Below are positions 36,578 to 45,673 of a stretch of 64,000 bases of DNA, piece after piece (positions within the stretch are counted from its first letter, which is position 1; every line of letters starts with the position of its first letter). The DNA comes from Cytophaga hutchinsonii ATCC 33406 (GTDB lineage: Bacteria; Bacteroidota; Bacteroidia; Cytophagales; Cytophagaceae): contig NC_008255.1 in the NCBI RefSeq assembly GCF_000014145.1, positions 931,501-995,500 on the forward strand. The letters run 5' to 3'. A program made the position numbers and the translations under genes. The notes beneath the pieces were generated by a model. The model did no database searches and was not told the DNA's origin. It saw only the letters and a list, made by a program, of their open reading frames with translations.

Positions 36578-37339
36578 ATGAATAATCGTACTTCATTATA
36601 TATAAAATTTCTTATCGGTTCTTTTTTATTGCTGGCGGGTTCATGTATAGGGTATAAAAAGACGTTATACTTTCAAGGTGCAGCGGAAACATTGCCGCCA
36701 CCAAAGCTAACACAAACATATACGTTACGGGTACACGACATTGTTCAGATTAAAATCGCAAATCCGGATGCCGAAAATCCCGCAGTATTATCCGGAGAAC
36801 AAGGCAACATCCAATCTAACGTTGCGGATGCGTATTTTAGAGATTATTATATCAATGATTCGGGCTATGTTGAACTGCCGGTTATAGGCAAACTAAAACT
36901 TGTTGGTTACACCATTTTTCAGGCTGATTCATTAATAGCGAAAAAGGCTGTTGAATATTACAGCAATGTTACTGTAGAAGTTAAATTAGCTTCGTTTAAA
37001 TTCATGGCACTTGGAGAATTTACAAAAGCAGGCCTTTGTTTTGTATCCAATGAAACATGTACCATTTATGAAGCAATAGCAATTGCCGGAGATGCTACCG
37101 ATTTTGCGAATAATCAAAAGCTGCAGCTTATACGAACGTTAGAAGATGGAAGTAAAAAAATTTATCATATAAACCTGACAGATTATTCTTCCTTTACTTC
37201 CGATAATTATTACCTGCAGCCAAACGATATCCTGTATCTGCAGGCACAAAAAGCAAAAGTTGACAAGCAAAACATAACCTATATATCGATTGCATTGTCT
37301 GCAGCATCATTTATACTATTGCTTTTAACAAGAATTTAA
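36578..37339 (+). CDS. Wza-like outer-membrane polysaccharide export lipoprotein
   Basis: The ATG at 36578 is preferred: it gives a lipoprotein signal (MNNRTSLYIKFLIGSFLLLAGSC, shown to C23). A longer frame from 36500 would bury this signal. The 253-aa product has the polysaccharide export (Poly_export) block (YTLRVHDIVQIKI, then DSGYVELPVIGKLKLVGYT) and a SLBB-like segment (FMALGEFTKAGLCFV). A C-terminal hydrophobic helix (ISIALSAASFILLLLTRI) is probably the outer-membrane span. Wza-type proteins form the outer membrane exit channel for capsule or exopolysaccharide and work with a Wzc-like co-polymerase, which is the next gene 22 bp downstream. Confidence 0.9.
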   Translation: MNNRTSLYIKFLIGSFLLLAGSCIGYKKTLYFQGAAETLPPPKLTQTYTLRVHDIVQIKIANPDAENPAVLSGEQGNIQSNVADAYFRDYYINDSGYVELPVIGKLKLVGYTIFQADSLIAKKAVEYYSNVTVEVKLASFKFMALGEFTKAGLCFVSNETCTIYEAIAIAGDATDFANNQKLQLIRTLEDGSKKIYHINLTDYSSFTSDNYYLQPNDILYLQAQKAKVDKQNITYISIALSAASFILLLLTRI

Positions 37340-37361
37340 AAGACTTATTTGTTTAGAAATA

Positions 37362-39764
37362 ATGACTGAATTAGAAGAAGAGAAGGATCTTATTGACTTT
37401 AAACAATACATTAGAATTTTATCGAAATATTGGTATGTAGTAGGGCTGATATTGATTTTTTCTATGGTATTTGCCTATTATAAAATAAGGTATTCAACAC
37501 CGATATACATGGTTAAAACCACTATGCATATCAAAGATAAATCTTCCTATTCATACGGCAGTAAATCCTTTTTAGAAGGATCCTCCATGTTCCAGCCATT
37601 CAAAAACTTAAAAAATGAAATGGAGCTGATCAGGTCTTACAATCGAATTCAACTGGTTGTAAAGGAGCTGGATTTTATGTGGGAGTATCGTGTTAAAGGC
37701 AAGATCCGTGACATAGAATTATATAAAACGAATCCAATTGAAATCGTTTGTGATTCAGGATTGATTGTAACCAATTACCCATTACTGATTACCATACAGA
37801 ATGAAGATTACTTTACATTAACCGCTAATGGTGGAATGTATAGATTGTATGATCCTGTATCAAATACGTATGTAGACACAATTATTTCTATTAAAAGAGA
37901 TGAAAATGTTAAATACAGGTTTGGGCAGAATATTTCTTTAGGCGGTTTATTTAACTTCAAGATCAATAAAACCCAGCACTATCATGCAAATGATAATAAC
38001 ATTCAGTTTACCATAAATGCACGCGATTTACATTCACTCACCAAAGAATATAAATACAAAGTTGTAGTTACGGAAAATGAAAGATCGTCAATTATAACAA
38101 TCTCTTCTTCCGGTTCCATTATACAGAAAGAAGTAGCTTTCTTAAATAAGCTATCTGAAGTATATGTGCGAAAAGAATTAGAAGATAAAAATCAGATTGC
38201 GAACAACACCATCAACTTTATCGATTCGCAACTCAAAGTTATTTCGGACTCTTTAAATAACACCGGGAATGAAATTGAATCGTATAGAGAGAAAAATAAA
38301 ATTTATAATTTTGAAGAACAATCCATTGGTATTATTACTCAATTGAATGGATTGGAAGGTAAAAAATTAGAAGCCGAATTGCAGCTTAGGTATTATGAAT
38401 ATCTGAAAGGTTATCTGAATACAGATAAAGAATTAACTGACCTGGTAGCGCCTTCAACAATCAATGTTGAAGATCCGGTATTGAATCAATTAGTTGCTCA
38501 GCTTGTAACATTGTATCAGCAGAAAAATACGCTAAAGTATAGCAGCAGCGAAAAAAGTCCTGCGTATCAAACATTATTAATTCGTATCAAAACAACCAAA
38601 GACGCACTTTTAGAAACAACGAATAATTTAGTAAATACCTCCAGATCATCTATCAACGATCTGGATAAGAGAATTTCAAAAGTAGAAATGCAGATGTCTT
38701 CCATTCCTTCTCAGCAAAGGAAGCTTATTAATATTGAAAGAAAACATACTATCAATGATGAAATTTATAATTATTTATTACAAAAAAGAGCTGAGGCAAG
38801 TATTGCCCGTGCATCAAACCTGCCGGATGCCTTTACGGTGGAAAGCCCCTTAGACGACGACTATGTGCAGATAGCACCTACGGTTAATAAAATTTATACA
38901 ACGTATATATTAGGAGCTGTTGGCCTGATTGTTTTTTTAGCTGTGATATATGGTAAGATTGATAATAAAATTCATACAAAAGAAGATATTATAAAACGTA
39001 CGGATGTTGCTGTGCTGGGTACTGTTGGCCTCACCGGAAGCGACAGTATTGAAAAGCTTGTTCACTCCGGACACGGATCGCTTACAGAAAGTTTCAGGTC
39101 TATCCGTACAAATCTTCAATTTGTTCTGCAAGGTAAAAAGACCTTCATGATTGGTGTTACTTCCTGTATAAGCGGAGATGGCAAATCATTCTGTTCCCAT
39201 AACCTTGCCCGTATATACGCAATCAGTGGTAAAAAGACGCTATTGATACGCGGTGATATGCGCAAAGCATTTAACGCACCAGCCAATTTAATTCCACAGG
39301 GCTCAATGGGCTTAAGCCAGCATTTAATTGGCATGGCTACCATAGATCAGATCATTCATAAAGGAGAAATTGAGAATTTATACCAGATCATTCCCGGCCC
39401 AGTACCGCCCAATGCTTCTGAGTTAGTCGCTTCACAAAAAATGGAAGAATTTATCCGGATAATGAAAGATAAATTCGAAGTGGTAATTATGGATTCTCCG
39501 CCTGTAGGTTTGGTTTCCGATTATATGTCTGTTATAAAACATATAGATGCGAACCTGTATATTGTGCGGTACGATTACACACCTAAGGAAACGTTGGAAG
39601 CAATTAAAGATCTTAAAAATAAATATCCGGCCCAATCACATTCAATCATTTTCAATGGTATTACAGCAAGGCTGTTAAGTAAATATTCGTATTACGGCAA
39701 TCCCGTAGAATATGGGTATGAGCCGGCTTTAAAGAAAAAATGGTGGCAATTTTTTTCTAAATAA
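37362..39764 (+). CDS. Wzc-like polysaccharide co-polymerase / BY-type tyrosine autokinase
   Basis: 800 aa. TM1 is at about 28-48, with a Wzz-type N-terminus. A large periplasmic coiled-coil region (about 265-465) is followed by a second TM near 515-533, then the cytoplasmic kinase domain. Walker A is SGDGKS with K608. Walker B is VVIMDSPPVG. The C-terminus holds a tyrosine cluster (KYSYYGNPVEYGYEP), the usual autophosphorylation site. The Walker A' motif reads LLIRGDMRKA: the first Asp of the usual I-D-x-D-x-R is an Arg (R630), while D632 and R634 remain. Wzc proteins control chain length and export together with Wza. Adjacent genes encode Wza-like and ABC transport proteins. The altered residue may lower catalytic activity; this is not shown. 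Confidence 0.92.
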   Translation: MTELEEEKDLIDFKQYIRILSKYWYVVGLILIFSMVFAYYKIRYSTPIYMVKTTMHIKDKSSYSYGSKSFLEGSSMFQPFKNLKNEMELIRSYNRIQLVVKELDFMWEYRVKGKIRDIELYKTNPIEIVCDSGLIVTNYPLLITIQNEDYFTLTANGGMYRLYDPVSNTYVDTIISIKRDENVKYRFGQNISLGGLFNFKINKTQHYHANDNNIQFTINARDLHSLTKEYKYKVVVTENERSSIITISSSGSIIQKEVAFLNKLSEVYVRKELEDKNQIANNTINFIDSQLKVISDSLNNTGNEIESYREKNKIYNFEEQSIGIITQLNGLEGKKLEAELQLRYYEYLKGYLNTDKELTDLVAPSTINVEDPVLNQLVAQLVTLYQQKNTLKYSSSEKSPAYQTLLIRIKTTKDALLETTNNLVNTSRSSINDLDKRISKVEMQMSSIPSQQRKLINIERKHTINDEIYNYLLQKRAEASIARASNLPDAFTVESPLDDDYVQIAPTVNKIYTTYILGAVGLIVFLAVIYGKIDNKIHTKEDIIKRTDVAVLGTVGLTGSDSIEKLVHSGHGSLTESFRSIRTNLQFVLQGKKTFMIGVTSCISGDGKSFCSHNLARIYAISGKKTLLIRGDMRKAFNAPANLIPQGSMGLSQHLIGMATIDQIIHKGEIENLYQIIPGPVPPNASELVASQKMEEFIRIMKDKFEVVIMDSPPVGLVSDYMSVIKHIDANLYIVRYDYTPKETLEAIKDLKNKYPAQSHSIIFNGITARLLSKYSYYGNPVEYGYEPALKKKWWQFFSK

Positions 39765-39785
39765 ATATCGAAATAAAATAATTTA

Positions 39786-40637
39786 ATGGAAGATAATAAG
39801 GATTGGGATATATACATACAGCCAGAATCTCCCTGGTTTGAATTGCGTCTGAAAGAAGTATGGCGATACAAAGATCTTATATACATGTTTATTAAACGCG
39901 ATTTTGTCGCGCAATATAAACAGACTATTTTAGGTCCGTTGTGGTTTATTATTCAGCCGCTTATTACAACGCTTACCTATGTTATCGTTTTCGGAAACAT
40001 CGCAAACCTATCTACAGATGGGCAGCCGAAACTGCTTTTTTATATGAGCGGTATTTTATTCTGGAATTACTTTTCCACTTCTTTTTTGCGAACCTCTGAA
40101 ACATTTTCAGCTAATGCAGGAATTTTTGGTAAGGTTTATTTTCCAAGATTAACCGTGCCTATTGCAAGTGTGTGCAGTTCGTTCATTTCTTTTCTGATTC
40201 AGTTTTTATTGTTACTGATAATTTATGCAGCCTATATCTTGAATGGACTTTCGTTTGAATGGAACTGGGCTATGTTATTATTGCCTGTATTAATGATCCT
40301 CAGCGCTGTGCAGGCATTGGGTTTTGGAATTATTATTTCTTCCATGACAACAAAATACAGAGATTTAAAATACCTGATTTCTTTTGGTATACAACTATTG
40401 ATGTATGCTACGCCTGTTGTTTACCCATTGTCTGCTGTAACAGATGTGCGGTTGGCATGGATATTAAAACTAAATCCAATGACAGCCATTATTGAAACAT
40501 TTCGATATGCATTGCTTGGTTCAGGCACACTGAATGTTTCATTGCTTATCTATTCATCGGTTATATCCTTCGTTGTGCTGTTGTTGGGTATGTCTGTTTT
40601 TAATAGAGTTCAGAAAAATTTTATGGATACCATTTAA
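39786..40637 (+). CDS. Polysaccharide ABC transporter permease (Wzm-like)
   Basis: 283 aa with an amphipathic N-terminus (PWFELRLKEVWRYKDLIYMFIKRDFVAQYKQT), typical of ABC-2 exporters for O-antigen or teichoic acid. Six transmembrane helices follow, from about residue 55 to 275. GPLWFIIQPLITTLTYVIVFG and YRDLKYLISFGIQ are characteristic. It works with the ATPase encoded 9 bp downstream to flip undecaprenyl-linked glycan across the inner membrane. The family is certain; the glycan substrate is not known. Its presence next to Wza/Wzc-like genes is a mixed export layout. Confidence 0.92.
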   Translation: MEDNKDWDIYIQPESPWFELRLKEVWRYKDLIYMFIKRDFVAQYKQTILGPLWFIIQPLITTLTYVIVFGNIANLSTDGQPKLLFYMSGILFWNYFSTSFLRTSETFSANAGIFGKVYFPRLTVPIASVCSSFISFLIQFLLLLIIYAAYILNGLSFEWNWAMLLLPVLMILSAVQALGFGIIISSMTTKYRDLKYLISFGIQLLMYATPVVYPLSAVTDVRLAWILKLNPMTAIIETFRYALLGSGTLNVSLLIYSSVISFVVLLLGMSVFNRVQKNFMDTI

Positions 40638-40646
40638 GCGAAGATA

Positions 40647-41903
40647 ATGTCAGATATAGCCATTCAGGTTGAGAATATATCAAAGATGTATCGGTTGGGT
40701 GCATTGGGAGGAGGTACATTAGTTTCTGATGTAAACAGATTTATTGCTAAAGTACGTGGGAAAGAAGATCCGTATGCAGTGATCGGCTTAAACGACCGTA
40801 CATCTAAAGCAGAAAGCGAATACGTGTGGTCGTTAAAAGATATTAATTTTGATATTAAACAAGGAGATGCCGTAGGCATTATCGGTAAGAATGGTGCAGG
40901 CAAAAGTACGTTACTCAAAATTCTGTCTCAAATAACAGCTCCTACAACCGGGAGTATAAAAATTAAAGGCCGTATTGCATCTCTGTTAGAAGTAGGTACC
41001 GGATTTCATCCGGACCTTACCGGTAGAGATAACATTTACATGAATGGCGCTATCCTGGGCATGTCACGCGCCGAGGTGCGAAACAAGTTTGATGAAATTG
41101 TTGAATTCTCTGGTGTAGAAAAATATATTGATACACCCGTTAAAAGATATAGTTCGGGTATGTACGTGCGTTTAGCATTTGCTGTTGCCGCACATCTTGA
41201 ACCGGAAATTTTGATTGTAGATGAAGTACTAGCCGTTGGTGATGCGGAGTTTCAAAAAAAATGCCTGGGCAAAATGCAGGATGTGAATAGCAAAGACGGC
41301 CGTACCGTATTATTTGTAAGCCACAATATGGGTGCCGTAGCAGAGCTGTGCCGCTCAGGTATTGTACTTTCAAACGGCAACCTCAAATTTATGGGAAGTA
41401 ATTCGGAAGCAATCGCTTTTTATTCCCGCATCGATTCCGATCAGAATGCTGAAGGATACAAAGCCAATGAATTAACAGCTGCATTAAAACAGAATTATAT
41501 TGCTTCTATCAATGTGCTGAATCAGGATGGACATGCCAATACGGAATTTTTGTTTGATGACAGGATTACAATTAAACTAGTATTAAAAAGTAATACAGGT
41601 AAAATTGACACAACACTTGGATTGGCCTTATTAAATAAAAATCTGAACCGCGTATTTACATTGCATAGAGTTATTCAGGCAGATAAAAGTGCGTGTGAAG
41701 TTGAAATAACATTGCCTGCTCAATTTATAGCACCCAATTTATATTCATTCCATGCGGCATTATTTATTCCCAATAAAATAGTCTTTGATAATATTGAAAC
41801 CGTTTGCCCGATAAAGATTATTGATAACGGTACTGAATTTACTGCATATGAAGGCTTGGATTACGGGAATGTTATCATACATGCTGAATGGCGGATAAAT
41901 TAA
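40647..41903 (+). CDS. Polysaccharide ABC transporter ATPase (Wzt-like) with C-terminal glycan-binding domain
   Basis: 418 aa. The ATPase domain spans about 1-255, with Walker A GKNGAGKST (K86), ABC signature YSSGMYVRLAF, Walker B ILIVDEVLAVGD (D192, E193) and the SHN switch histidine. A further beta-rich domain (about 270-418) resembles the C-terminal domain of Wzt, which recognises the finished non-reducing end of the chain before export. This points to an exporter for a fully assembled, end-modified polymer. Sulfate, acetyl or similar caps made by nearby genes could be the recognised end, which is inference. Start ATG 40647 lies 9 bp after the permease stop. Confidence 0.93.
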   Translation: MSDIAIQVENISKMYRLGALGGGTLVSDVNRFIAKVRGKEDPYAVIGLNDRTSKAESEYVWSLKDINFDIKQGDAVGIIGKNGAGKSTLLKILSQITAPTTGSIKIKGRIASLLEVGTGFHPDLTGRDNIYMNGAILGMSRAEVRNKFDEIVEFSGVEKYIDTPVKRYSSGMYVRLAFAVAAHLEPEILIVDEVLAVGDAEFQKKCLGKMQDVNSKDGRTVLFVSHNMGAVAELCRSGIVLSNGNLKFMGSNSEAIAFYSRIDSDQNAEGYKANELTAALKQNYIASINVLNQDGHANTEFLFDDRITIKLVLKSNTGKIDTTLGLALLNKNLNRVFTLHRVIQADKSACEVEITLPAQFIAPNLYSFHAALFIPNKIVFDNIETVCPIKIIDNGTEFTAYEGLDYGNVIIHAEWRIN

Positions 41904-41953
41904 AAATCGAATAGGATAGTTGATTTAGCAAATACTCTTAAGAAAATAAAAAT

Positions 41954-42607
41954 ATGTTTTTGCGGATAGCAAATAAAATATTGAAACGTTTGGCTGGAGT
42001 ACAGGTTATTCCTGTAAATAAAAAGCGTTTATCTGTTTTAGATAATAAGCATCTGCATATTGCCTCCAATTCAATCTTGCTGGAAGGTACGTCATTGGAT
42101 TTCAGACAGGAAATTTCTTCTTCCGATACGTATGTTTCTATTGGCGGGTATTGCCTGATCAAAGCTATCTTCACATTTGAAACAACTACAGGATTAATAA
42201 CCATAGGTAATAATGTTCATATTGGAAATGCACATTTTATATGCCGGTCCGCCATTACGATTCATGATGATGTAACAATGGCGTGGGGTATTACCTTATA
42301 CGATCATAATTCACATAGCATTCATTGGGAAGAACGGAAGGATGATAATAAAACCTGTTACGAAGATTTTGTTCAGCATCATGGAAATAATATCGTTAAT
42401 AAAAACTGGATAAACGTTCTTTCCAGGCCCATAGTAATTGAATCTAAAGCCTGGATAGGTTTTAATGTAACAATATTAAAAGGCGTAACTATAGGTGAAG
42501 GCGCAGTGATAGGAGCCTGCAGCGTTGTGACAAAAGACGTTCCCGCGTGGACAGTTGTTGCCGGAAACCCGGCTGCTGTTGTAAAACATTTACAAAAACC
42601 GGAATGA
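41954..42607 (+). CDS. Hexapeptide-repeat (left-handed beta-helix) acyltransferase
   Basis: 217 aa. The C-terminal half has the [LIV]-G-x-x-x-x repeats of left-handed beta-helix acyltransferases (ITIGNNVHIGNAHFICR, WIGFNVTILKGVTIGEGAVIG) and the typical final segment VVTKDVPAWTVVAGNPAAVV. The loop YDHNSHSIHW has the catalytic-type His seen in WcaF-like O-acetyltransferases. It would acetylate or otherwise acylate a sugar of the polymer or a nucleotide sugar. Its stop overlaps the epimerase start by 4 bp (ATGA), indicating coupling. Confidence 0.88.
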   Translation: MFLRIANKILKRLAGVQVIPVNKKRLSVLDNKHLHIASNSILLEGTSLDFRQEISSSDTYVSIGGYCLIKAIFTFETTTGLITIGNNVHIGNAHFICRSAITIHDDVTMAWGITLYDHNSHSIHWEERKDDNKTCYEDFVQHHGNNIVNKNWINVLSRPIVIESKAWIGFNVTILKGVTIGEGAVIGACSVVTKDVPAWTVVAGNPAAVVKHLQKPE

Positions 42608-43509
42608 AAAAAATACTTGTAATCGGCTCAAAAGGTTTTATAGGCTCTAACCTGGTTGCCTATTATGAAAAGATAAATACTATTGACGTTTGGGGCTGCG
42701 ATGTAATCAGTGATTATTCAAGCAGGAATTATTTTCTGATCGATGCAAGCAATTCTGATTTCAACGAAGTATTTCAACAGGTAGCGTTTGATGTTTGTAT
42801 CAATTGTTCTGGTTCTGCAAGCGTGCCGCTGTCAATGATTAATCCGGGAAGGGATTTTCACTTGAATGTATTGAATGTGTTTAACATGCTGGATTCGATA
42901 CGTAAAAATATACCTTCTTGTAAATTTGTTAATCTTTCAAGTGCAGCCGTATATGGCAATCCGGAGTCTCTTCCTATTAAAGAAGATACACCCATAAATC
43001 CTTTATCGCCTTATGGCTGGCATAAGTTACAAAGTGAAATACTATGTAAACAATTCAATCAGAATTTTGCTCTGCACACCTGTTCCTTACGTATTTTTTC
43101 TGCCTACGGAATCGGATTAAGAAAGCAACTCTTCTGGGATTGGTTTCAGAAAATAAACGATGCGGCTTCTATGTCTATTTATGGCACAGGAAAAGAATCA
43201 CGCGATTTTATTTATATCGATGATCTTATTCAGTGTATTGAGTGTGTAGTGGCAAGAGGCGATTTTAATGCAGGTATTTATAACATTGCTAATGGACAGG
43301 AAATCTATATAGCCGATGCAATAAAAGAATTTAAAAAGGCATCCGGCAAATCGTTTGAATATACGTTTACTCAAGAGACACGGCCCGGTGATCCTATTAA
43401 TTGGGTCGCAGATATTTCAAAATTAAAAACACTGGGCTATCAGCAACAGGTTACATTTGAAAAGGGCGTAGAAATATTAATGAAATGGCTGCAGCAAGAA
43501 AAAAAATAG
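42604..43509 (+). CDS. NAD-dependent epimerase/dehydratase (sugar nucleotide SDR)
   Basis: 301 aa from the ATG at 42604, whose ATGA overlaps the previous stop. The Rossmann motif is GSKGFIGSN. The catalytic residues are Y137 and K141 in SPYGWHK, with LSSAAVYG as the Ser-bearing block, and SRDFIYIDDL and RPGDPINWVADISKL near the C-terminus. It probably epimerises or reduces a UDP- or GDP-linked sugar for the glycan. It is distinct from the epimerase at 8155 (SPYGWHK versus SPYAASK). The substrate is not determinable. Confidence 0.88.
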   Translation: MKKILVIGSKGFIGSNLVAYYEKINTIDVWGCDVISDYSSRNYFLIDASNSDFNEVFQQVAFDVCINCSGSASVPLSMINPGRDFHLNVLNVFNMLDSIRKNIPSCKFVNLSSAAVYGNPESLPIKEDTPINPLSPYGWHKLQSEILCKQFNQNFALHTCSLRIFSAYGIGLRKQLFWDWFQKINDAASMSIYGTGKESRDFIYIDDLIQCIECVVARGDFNAGIYNIANGQEIYIADAIKEFKKASGKSFEYTFTQETRPGDPINWVADISKLKTLGYQQQVTFEKGVEILMKWLQQEKK

Positions 43510-44654
43510 GAATACTTCTGTATAATCAAAAATTATGGACGGGTGGTTTTTATTATACGTTGAACCTTATCCGTTCATTACAATTTCTGCCGGACGCTGA
43601 AAAGCCAGAGGTTTGTTTTTTTTATAGCGGAAATCTGACAGATATTTCAAATGAAATTACAACTATAAATTATCCATATGTATCGTATCTTCCCGTATAT
43701 GTACGTGTTAATGTTGTGCAGCGTATTATAAATAAGTTTAAACGGCTGATTGATAAAGACGCTGTTCTGCTTGGTAATTATCCGGCCAATACCGTTAACT
43801 ATATATATCCCTGTCTGAATTTTTCATTGGATGGTACCTATAGTGTTTTAAGAAGAATTCATAAAATATACTGGATTCCGGATTTTCAGGATAAATATTA
43901 TCCGGATTTTTTCAGCAAAGAAGAATTGAAAAACAGAGATGCGTTAAAAAAAGAATTTATTGAAAAAAATGTTCCGCTGGTCTTCAGTAGCTTTAATGCA
44001 GCAGATGATTTTAAGAAATTTTACCCGCAGGCAGAAAATAATATACAGGTGCTTCGCTTCACCAGTATCCTTCCGGATATGCAAGGTGTTTCATGGGAAG
44101 AAGTATCTGAAACGTATAACATTGACGGCTCTTATTTTATTTCGCCGAACCAGTTCTGGCCGCATAAAAACCATAACGTTGTAATTGATGCTGTTGACCT
44201 GCTTGTTAAAAAAGGAATAAACGTAACGCTGCTTTTTACCGGAAAAGAGTTTAATGATCAGGCTCCGGAATATGCTGTAAATCTGAAAAAGAAAGTAGCG
44301 GATCTTGGGTTAAACAAACAAATAAAATTTTTAGGATTTATAGACCGGGCAGAACAGCTGCTGCTTATGAAACACGCTGCTGCAGTTATTCAGCCCTCTT
44401 TGTTTGAAGGCTGGAGTACCGTTGTTGAAGATACCAAAGCAGTAGGGGGAAGGATGATTGTTTCAGATCTTCCCATTCATAGAGAGCAATGTGTAGAGAA
44501 TGCAGTATTCTTTCAGCCATACGATGCGCAGCAATTAGCAGATGAAATTATAACTGCACAGACAGAACCTGCTGAAATAAAAAAAATAGATTACGATGCT
44601 CATATCAGAGCATTCGCGCAGGATTTTTTAACGCTGGGGAATTTATTAAACTAG
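43485..44654 (+). CDS. Glycosyltransferase family 4 (GT-B fold)
   Basis: 389 aa. The start at 43485 overlaps the epimerase gene by 25 bp in another frame and gives MAAARKKIGILLYNQKLWTGG. The C-terminal domain has FISPNQFWPHKNHNVVIDA, VTLLFTGKEF and the donor-site block PSLFEGWSTVVEDTKAVG, with an E-x7-E arrangement. This is the retaining GT4 signature. It is cytoplasmic or membrane-associated and would transfer one sugar of the repeat unit or chain. The acceptor is unknown. Confidence 0.88.
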   Translation: MAAARKKIGILLYNQKLWTGGFYYTLNLIRSLQFLPDAEKPEVCFFYSGNLTDISNEITTINYPYVSYLPVYVRVNVVQRIINKFKRLIDKDAVLLGNYPANTVNYIYPCLNFSLDGTYSVLRRIHKIYWIPDFQDKYYPDFFSKEELKNRDALKKEFIEKNVPLVFSSFNAADDFKKFYPQAENNIQVLRFTSILPDMQGVSWEEVSETYNIDGSYFISPNQFWPHKNHNVVIDAVDLLVKKGINVTLLFTGKEFNDQAPEYAVNLKKKVADLGLNKQIKFLGFIDRAEQLLLMKHAAAVIQPSLFEGWSTVVEDTKAVGGRMIVSDLPIHREQCVENAVFFQPYDAQQLADEIITAQTEPAEIKKIDYDAHIRAFAQDFLTLGNLLN

Positions 44655-44664
44655 TCTGACTGAT

Positions 44665-45621
44665 ATGGCACAGCTGTTACCTAAAATAACGATCATTACA
44701 CCCAGCTATAACCAGGGACAGTTTATAGAACAAACCATACGCTCCGTCACAGAACAGGAATATCCTGAACTGGAGTATATCATTATCGATGGGGGAAGTA
44801 CCGATCAGTCCGTTGATGTGATAAAAAAATATGCGGATAAAATTTCTTATTGGATCAGTGAAAAAGATCAGGGAACATTTGACGCCAATAATAAAGCACT
44901 TGCAAAAGTAACGGGAGATTTCTGGTGTATTGTCAATTCGGATGATTTACTTTTGCCGGGTGCGCTCAAAAAAGTAGCGGAAGCAATTATAAATAATCCG
45001 GATCAGAAATGGTTTGCCGGGGGGATTCACTATATTGATGAAACGGGCCGTAAGACAGGAGAAGAAATGCCTGCTTCGCCTGAACGTATAGCCGGATACG
45101 CATTTATAAATGGTTGCTGGATCTCACACCCGACTGTTTTTTTAAGTAAAGATGTATTACAGGAAGTAGGACATTTTGAGAAATATCATTTAATGGATTT
45201 AAATTATTGGCTGCGGATGGAAAAAAAAGGGTATAGTCCAATGATACTTCCTGAATACCTGGCGGCGCTACGCATCCACGTTGATTGTAAAAGTTTTGAC
45301 AGAATAAAAATTTACAAAGAAATTAATACGGTACTTTCTGATTTTGCAGAGAATAATACGCTGAAAGCAAATTATGCCGTTCAGCAGGCATTAAGAGCGC
45401 ATAAAGGTAATTACTATAAGATGGTGTTTTTAACCCATCTCTTCAATAATGAAAAAGAGCAATCCGTTACGTGGATGAAGCAGGTGTTAAAAAATAAACC
45501 GGGAGTTGTATTTGAAAAATGGTTTTGGGGTGCAGTAAAAAGGATGGTTTTTGGAATTGACGTGAATGATCCGTTGCGGGAAGAATTTGCTTTTGATAAA
45601 AGCAGGGCAAACTGGAACTAG
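44665..45621 (+). CDS. Glycosyltransferase family 2, tandem copy A
   Basis: 318 aa, GT-A fold. ITIITPSYNQGQFIEQTIRS, DGGSTD and the D-x-D-like VNSDDLL block bind the nucleotide sugar; the GCWISHPTVF and LMDLNYWLRM blocks form the acceptor side. A weakly conserved helical C-terminus of about 100 residues follows. It is an inverting GT acting at the inner membrane face. It is clearly homologous along its full length to the next gene, which suggests a local duplication and a change in acceptor. Confidence 0.9.
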   Translation: MAQLLPKITIITPSYNQGQFIEQTIRSVTEQEYPELEYIIIDGGSTDQSVDVIKKYADKISYWISEKDQGTFDANNKALAKVTGDFWCIVNSDDLLLPGALKKVAEAIINNPDQKWFAGGIHYIDETGRKTGEEMPASPERIAGYAFINGCWISHPTVFLSKDVLQEVGHFEKYHLMDLNYWLRMEKKGYSPMILPEYLAALRIHVDCKSFDRIKIYKEINTVLSDFAENNTLKANYAVQQALRAHKGNYYKMVFLTHLFNNEKEQSVTWMKQVLKNKPGVVFEKWFWGAVKRMVFGIDVNDPLREEFAFDKSRANWN

Positions 45622-45673
45622 GATAGTTGTTAAATAAATAATTAAATTAAGAAAGAGATTTACATCCGGAAAA

